Below, piece after piece: positions 7,040-9,496 of a DNA stretch of 9,496 nucleotides. A model generated the notes under the pieces. It was not told the DNA's origin, did no database searches, and worked only from the letters and a program-made list of their open reading frames with translations. The DNA comes from Bacillota bacterium (lineage in GTDB: Bacteria; Bacillota; Limnochordia; Limnochordales; ZCTH02-B6). Within the stretch, counting starts at the first letter, position 1; each line of letters starts with the position of its first letter. The stretch is from NCBI GenBank assembly GCA_017578085.1, contig PKQR01000086.1, positions 1-9,496 on the forward strand, written 5' to 3'. A program made the position numbers and the translations under genes.

Positions 7040-7143
7040 CGTCTCACTGACTCGTCTCACTGAGTCGTCCCACTGAGTCGTCTCACTGACCCGTCCCACT
7101 GACCCGCCTCACTGAGTCGTCTCACTGACTCGCCTCACTGCAA
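7040..7143. repeat. Array of 13-bp tandem repeats upstream of rbsK
   Basis: Seven full units and a degenerate eighth of consensus CGTCTCACTGAGT run head to tail without spacers: 7040-7052, 7053-7065, 7066-7078, 7079-7091, 7092-7104, 7105-7117, 7118-7130, and a partial unit 7131-7143 (CGCCTCACTGCAA). Variation is confined to positions 3 and 5 (T or C) and to the last two bases (CT, GT or CC). Because 13 is not a multiple of three, the array is not coding. GACTC and GAGTC alternate between neighbouring units (1-2 and 6-7), making 5-bp inverted repeats with 8-base loops. It fills most of the gap between the rbsR stop and the rbsK ribosome-binding site; no -10-like sequence was seen in it. Confidence 0.9.
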
Positions 7144-7169
7144 CCCTCTCTAGCGGCCGTCTCCGTCCC

Positions 7170-7991
7170 TTACGCAAGCCTCAGCGCTGCGGTCGACCCA
7201 GGGGCCGGGCCGGTGCTTTGCCGCACCACGAGCCGCGTCGGCAAGGTCTCGTCGGGCAACGGCACCGACTTGGCCGGGCGCGGCCGTGCGGTGCCGGGCA
7301 GGGGCGCCACTGGGGGCGGCGGCTCCTCCACCGCGGCCGCGATCATCTGCAGCACCATCTCCACCGCCCGCTCGCCCATGCGCTCGATAGGCTGGGCGAT
7401 GGCCGTCAGCCCCGGCCGGAAGAGCTCGGCGAACAAGGTGTTGTCATAGCCCACCACAGAGACATCTCCCGGCACCGACAAGCCGTGGTTGTGTAGGCTC
7501 TGGATCAGCCCGTAAGCGCTGAACTCGCTGGTCGCGATGACGGCGGTCGGCCGCCGGTCCGGGGGCAGCCCCGCAAGCGCTGCGCCGGCCCTGATGCCGG
7601 TTTCCACGGAATATGGGCCGGAAAAGATCCACGGCTCATCGACGAGCCCGTGATCTTTGTACGCCCGGAGGATGGCGTCAAACCGCTCGTCGCTGCTGAG
7701 GTTACCCTCAACACCCCGGATGATGCCGATGCGCCGGTGCGAGAGGGCCAGCAAATGACCGATGGCCTCGTATGCCCCCGGGTAGGCGTCCGCGCCGAGG
7801 TACGGCCCGCGAAACCCCGGAATGCGGCGGTCCAAGGCCAGCACCACGGCGTCGGTTTTGCTCTGAAACTCATCCAGCTGCTCGTGGGTGGCGGCCGAGG
7901 AAATGATCATCATCCCGTCCACCCGCTGGCTCGTCAGGAGCGAAAAGTACAGCAGCTCCCGTTCCCGGCTGTCACGATTCCGGAGTGGCAA
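7170..7991 (-). pseudogene. rbsR: LacI/RbsR-type transcriptional regulator lacking its DNA-binding domain
   Basis: This reading frame is the sugar-sensing part of a LacI-family repressor, presumably RbsR because of its place upstream of rbsK. Recognisable segments are SQRVDGMMI, GADAYPGAYEAIGHLLALSH, RRIGIIRG, SSDERFDAILRAY, PTAVIATSEFSAYGLIQSL, VPGDVSVVGYDNTLFAELF and PGLTAIAQPIERMGERAVEM, then LPTRLVVRQST near the end. About the first 90-95 residues, including the helix-turn-helix, are missing. Homology begins around RNRDSRERELLYF, and upstream codons in this frame (opening after a TGA near 8075) do not resemble an HTH. The only near start is a TTG at 7991 without a ribosome-binding site. 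A proline-rich insert of about 25 residues separates the last sensor helix from LPTRLVV. It probably cannot bind DNA and is best read as a 5'-deleted gene. Confidence 0.85.
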
Positions 7992-8450
7992 GCAAACGCG
8001 ACGGCATTGGTCGGGTCCTTGGGTGACATGCCGCCCGGAACAGCTGCGCGGGACTCCCCGCTGATACGCACTTCATACGTACCAGGCGCGCCGAAGTTGA
8101 TGGTCGCGGTGCCGCGGAAAGGTCCGCCGGCGCCCACGGCGTCCTCGTCGTCACTGTAGCTGCCGTCGTCCTCCAACCGCACCCAGCTGACGTAGTACTC
8201 GTAGTTATAGCTTGGATCGTCGACCGTGCCGATTGTGATGGTGTCCGACGAGCCCCCCGTCTTCCACGTTCTGCGCTAGCGCCGCCTGGAGCGGACCGAG
8301 GAACAGGACACAGGCGAGAAACCCTATGAGAAGGAGAGGTACTACTAACTTCGGGTGGGCTTGGAAGGCTGACGCCTCGCCCTGCCGAGGGCGGGACCCC
8401 CGTCCGCCGTCCCGAGGGAGGTGAATACGAGAATCTCTCTCGTGCCTCAT
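7992..8450 (-). pseudogene. Fragment of a secreted protein gene, frameshifted and truncated
   Basis: From ATG 8450 the frame encodes a basic N-tail, a hydrophobic signal segment (KLVVPLLLIGFLACVLFLGP) and LQAALA-QNVEDGG, a typical signal peptidase I site. It then goes out of frame and stops at about 8205. The frame that takes over reads GSSDTITIGTVDDPSYNY, EYYVSWVRLEDDGSYSDDED, PFRGTATINFGAPGTYEV and RISGESRAAV. This is acidic, beta-rich extracellular-type sequence, possibly Ig-like. Removing one G from the G6 run at 8253-8258 joins the two parts exactly. After about 7992 the continuing frame enters the regulator sequence out of register and stops at 7934, so the original C-terminus is missing. 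The family was not recognised. The start is uncertain; an ATG at 8471 is also in frame and neither has a good ribosome-binding site. Confidence 0.6.
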
Positions 8451-8486
8451 GACCACTCGCCTCGCACTCATGATGAAGAAGCGTGC

Positions 8487-8508
8487 AAAACGCGCCGCCC
8501 AGCGGCGC
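8487..8508 (-). terminator. Terminator-like hairpin upstream of the secreted-protein fragment
   Basis: GCGCCGC (8502-8508 on the minus strand) and GCGGCGC (8492-8498) form a perfect 7-bp stem with a three-base loop. Read leftwards it is followed by GTTTTG, a short T-run. It would end leftward transcripts arriving from the methyltransferase gene before the fragment starting at 8450. The T-run is short, so efficiency is doubtful. Confidence 0.4.
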
Positions 8509-8546
8509 TGGCGATGCCACTCAGTGCCAAGTTGGATCTGGGCCGC

Positions 8547-8570
8547 CGGCGCTGCCAGCGCCGTTAACGG
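8547..8570. repeat. Two adjoining palindromes
   Basis: CGGCGCT-GCC-AGCGCCG (8547-8563) is a perfect 7-bp stem with a three-base loop. CCGTTAACGG (8561-8570) is a perfect 10-bp palindrome overlapping its end. No T-run follows on either strand. The function is unknown; these lie in the gene-poor stretch between the methyltransferase and the secreted-protein fragment. Confidence 0.4.
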
Positions 8571-8980
8571 CTCACCCGCGGCGTCGCCTTTCTGGCGGTG
8601 GCGGACGCACTGGACCCGTTGTACGGGCGATTCATCGGCAGGATATCGTGCTAAAGGTGGCAGAACCGGAAAGGGCAGCAGCGGTAGGGGCAGCAGCGTA
8701 AGCCACGAATGCAGCGTCTCCGGACGTCGTCCACGACGCCGTGCCATACCTGGGCGCCTCCTTCGCAGGCGGGACGGTTCCTGTCCCCCCGGGAACCCGA
8801 TTGTCAGCAACGGATGGCCGGAAGGAAAGGTCCGTCATCGGCCTGCCGGGTTGCCGCGCCCTCTGGGCATTGCCGCCCCGGGCAGTGGCCATCGAGGGCG
8901 CCGGGCTGCGGGTGGTGCCCGCGCCGTGTCCAGCGCAGCTCACATGGCAGCTGGGCCAACCGGTTGCGAGTCTAATGCAG
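8571..8980 (+). other. Gene-poor stretch with possible decayed plus-strand coding fragments
   Basis: The 8451-9045 interval has no convincing intact gene on either strand. On the plus strand three short reading stretches look protein-like when placed end to end. RLTRGVAFLAVADALDPLYG leads into RFIG (8568-8640), then after a frame change DIVLKVAEPERAAAVGAAA ends at TAA (8699-8701). In the same frame after that stop come ASPDVVHDAVPYLGASFAGG, VPVPPG and VIGLPGC. The last part has the purine-any-pyrimidine bias of coding DNA. VPVPPG followed about 20 residues later by VIGLPGC faintly recalls the C-terminal part of MoeA/MoaB-like molybdopterin-binding domains, but this is a weak resemblance. An imperfect direct repeat of GGGCAGCAGCG (8673-8700) spans the nonsense codon. 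It could equally be noncoding. Confidence 0.2.
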
Positions 8981-8987
8981 GCTGAGC

Positions 8988-9010
8988 CCCCCGGGCAGCG
9001 GCGCCGGGGG
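8988..9010 (-). terminator. Strong GC hairpin after the methyltransferase gene
   Basis: CCCCCGG (8988-8994) and CCGGGGG (9004-9010) make a 7-bp perfect stem with a nine-base loop, 35 bases past the methyltransferase stop at 9046. No T-run follows in either direction. It may be a weak or non-canonical terminator, or a 3'-end stabilising hairpin. Confidence 0.35.
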
Positions 9011-9045
9011 TTCACTGGACAGTGGGTTGGAGGGCTTGGGACCGG

Positions 9046-9496
9046 TCAAAGGACCTGGAAGATGAGGCACTTGAGGTATGCGGTTTCCGGCACGCCGGCC
9101 AGGACCGGATGATCCTTGGCTTGGCCCCGCCACTCGACCAGCCGCAGCGGGCGCCGGGCGTCCGACGCCGCTTCGAGGATCAGTTCGTAAAACGCATCCG
9201 CGGGCATGTGGTGCGAGCAGGAGCAGGTGACGAGAAACCCACCGGGACGCAGAAGCTTAATCCCTCGCAGGTTGATCTCCTTGTACCCCCGCCGGGCGGA
9301 TTCGAAATGGGATTTGCTCTTGGCGAACGCCGGCGGGTCCAGGATCACGACGTCGTACCGGTCACCGGAGCGGTCCAGTTCCCGCAGCAAGTCAAAAGCG
9401 TTGGCTTCCACAAAGCGGGCAGCGTCTGTGAAACCGTTCAGGGCAGCGTTGCGGCGCGCCGTCTCAAGGGCCTGGGCGGAACTGTCCACCCCCAGC
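9046..9496 (-). CDS. rlmI: Class I SAM-dependent 23S rRNA m5C methyltransferase, RlmI family (N-terminal part outside window)
   Basis: The visible 150 residues are the C-terminal catalytic portion of an RlmI-like enzyme, which in E. coli methylates cytosine 1962 of 23S rRNA. The frame is open to the window edge (LGVDSSAQALETARRNAALNG, the end of SAM motifs I-II). It continues with YDVVILDPPAFAKSKS (motif IV), RRGYKEINLRGIKLLRPGG, and VTCSCSHHM, containing the expected catalytic cysteine. It ends with DHPVLAGVPETAYLKCLIFQVL, matching the RlmI tail pattern DHP...PE..YLK. Full-length RlmI is about 390-400 residues, so the PUA-like RNA-binding N-terminus is missing only because the window ends. 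The gene is likely an independent housekeeping unit, unrelated to the ribose genes downstream. Confidence 0.88.
   Translation of the reverse strand, partial: LGVDSSAQALETARRNAALNGFTDAARFVEANAFDLLRELDRSGDRYDVVILDPPAFAKSKSHFESARRGYKEINLRGIKLLRPGGFLVTCSCSHHMPADAFYELILEAASDARRPLRLVEWRGQAKDHPVLAGVPETAYLKCLIFQVL

Noticed and set aside
4021..7076. Plus-strand open frames opposite rbsC, rbsA and rbsK (up to 266 codons)
   Set aside because: All are mirrored by conserved minus-strand genes with complete motif sets. No ribosome-binding sites or family features were seen.
7016..7099. N-terminal extension of ribokinase from a GTG at 7099
   Set aside because: It would translate the 13-bp repeats in shifting frames and adds sequence foreign to RbsK. 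The ATG at 7015 has its own ribosome-binding site and gives a normal PfkB N-terminus.
7040..7143. CRISPR array
   Set aside because: The units are 13 bp, directly adjoining and without spacers, so this is a simple tandem repeat.
8378..8393. CGCCCT-GCCG-AGGGCG hairpin in the signal-peptide region as a riboswitch or terminator
   Set aside because: It is a single 6-bp stem inside a reading frame with no T-run and no known riboswitch motif; such stems are expected by chance at this GC content.
8472..8810. Minus-strand extension of the signal-peptide frame up to 8810
   Set aside because: The upstream residues are Arg and Pro rich without family features, and a terminator-like hairpin (8487-8508) lies inside. 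The start was therefore placed at 8450.
8449..8985. Plus-strand 178-codon open frame
   Set aside because: Its product is Arg, Gly, Ser and Ala rich with no recognisable domain, and the start lacks a nearby ribosome-binding site. A GGAGGTGA sequence at 8417-8424 is 24 bases away, too far.

Overview
The window is GC-rich (roughly two-thirds G+C by eye). Ribosome-binding sites are strong where they can be seen (AAGGAGG or GAGGAGG before rbsB, rbsD, the antitoxin and the toxin). Together with the gene families, this suggests a high-GC Bacillota-type lineage such as Symbiobacterium, Thermaerobacter or Limnochordia relatives. That placement is inference. RbsB has a plain Sec signal peptide without a lipobox cysteine, which is unusual for a monoderm and leaves open a diderm cell or another phylum.

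Layout. Positions 1-884 (minus) hold an almost complete LivH-type branched-chain amino-acid ABC permease cut by the window edge. Positions 885-1123 are a divergent intergenic region. It carries a good promoter and a palindrome for a rightward type II toxin-antitoxin pair (1124-1815, Phd/YefM-like antitoxin and VapC-like PIN toxin, ATGA overlap). Positions 1928-7015 (minus) are a complete ribose uptake and activation cluster, transcribed in the order rbsK, rbsA, rbsC, rbsB, rbsD. RbsB captures ribose, RbsC and RbsA import it, RbsD interconverts ribose anomers and RbsK makes ribose-5-phosphate. Upstream of rbsK is a tract of seven to eight 13-bp tandem repeats (7040-7143). Beyond it lies a LacI-family regulator (rbsR-like, 7170-7991) that has lost its whole DNA-binding domain.

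The most unusual part is 7930-8450. The sensor domain of the regulator is joined, out of frame, to the remains of an unrelated secreted-protein gene. That gene is itself broken by one extra G in a G6 run. The joint looks like a deletion or an assembly chimaera that removed the regulator's HTH, probably the operon's original promoter, and the end of the secreted protein. Positions 8451-9045 have no convincing intact gene; they contain GC-rich hairpins and possibly decayed plus-strand coding fragments. Positions 9046-9496 (minus) are the C-terminal part of an RlmI-family 23S rRNA m5C methyltransferase.

No wholly new system is evident. The points worth attention are the decapitated regulator, the homopolymer frameshift, the 13-bp repeat array, a Walker-B aspartate replaced by alanine in RbsA, and a plus-strand terminator placed inside the minus-strand ribose operon, where it could stop transcripts from the toxin-antitoxin pair.
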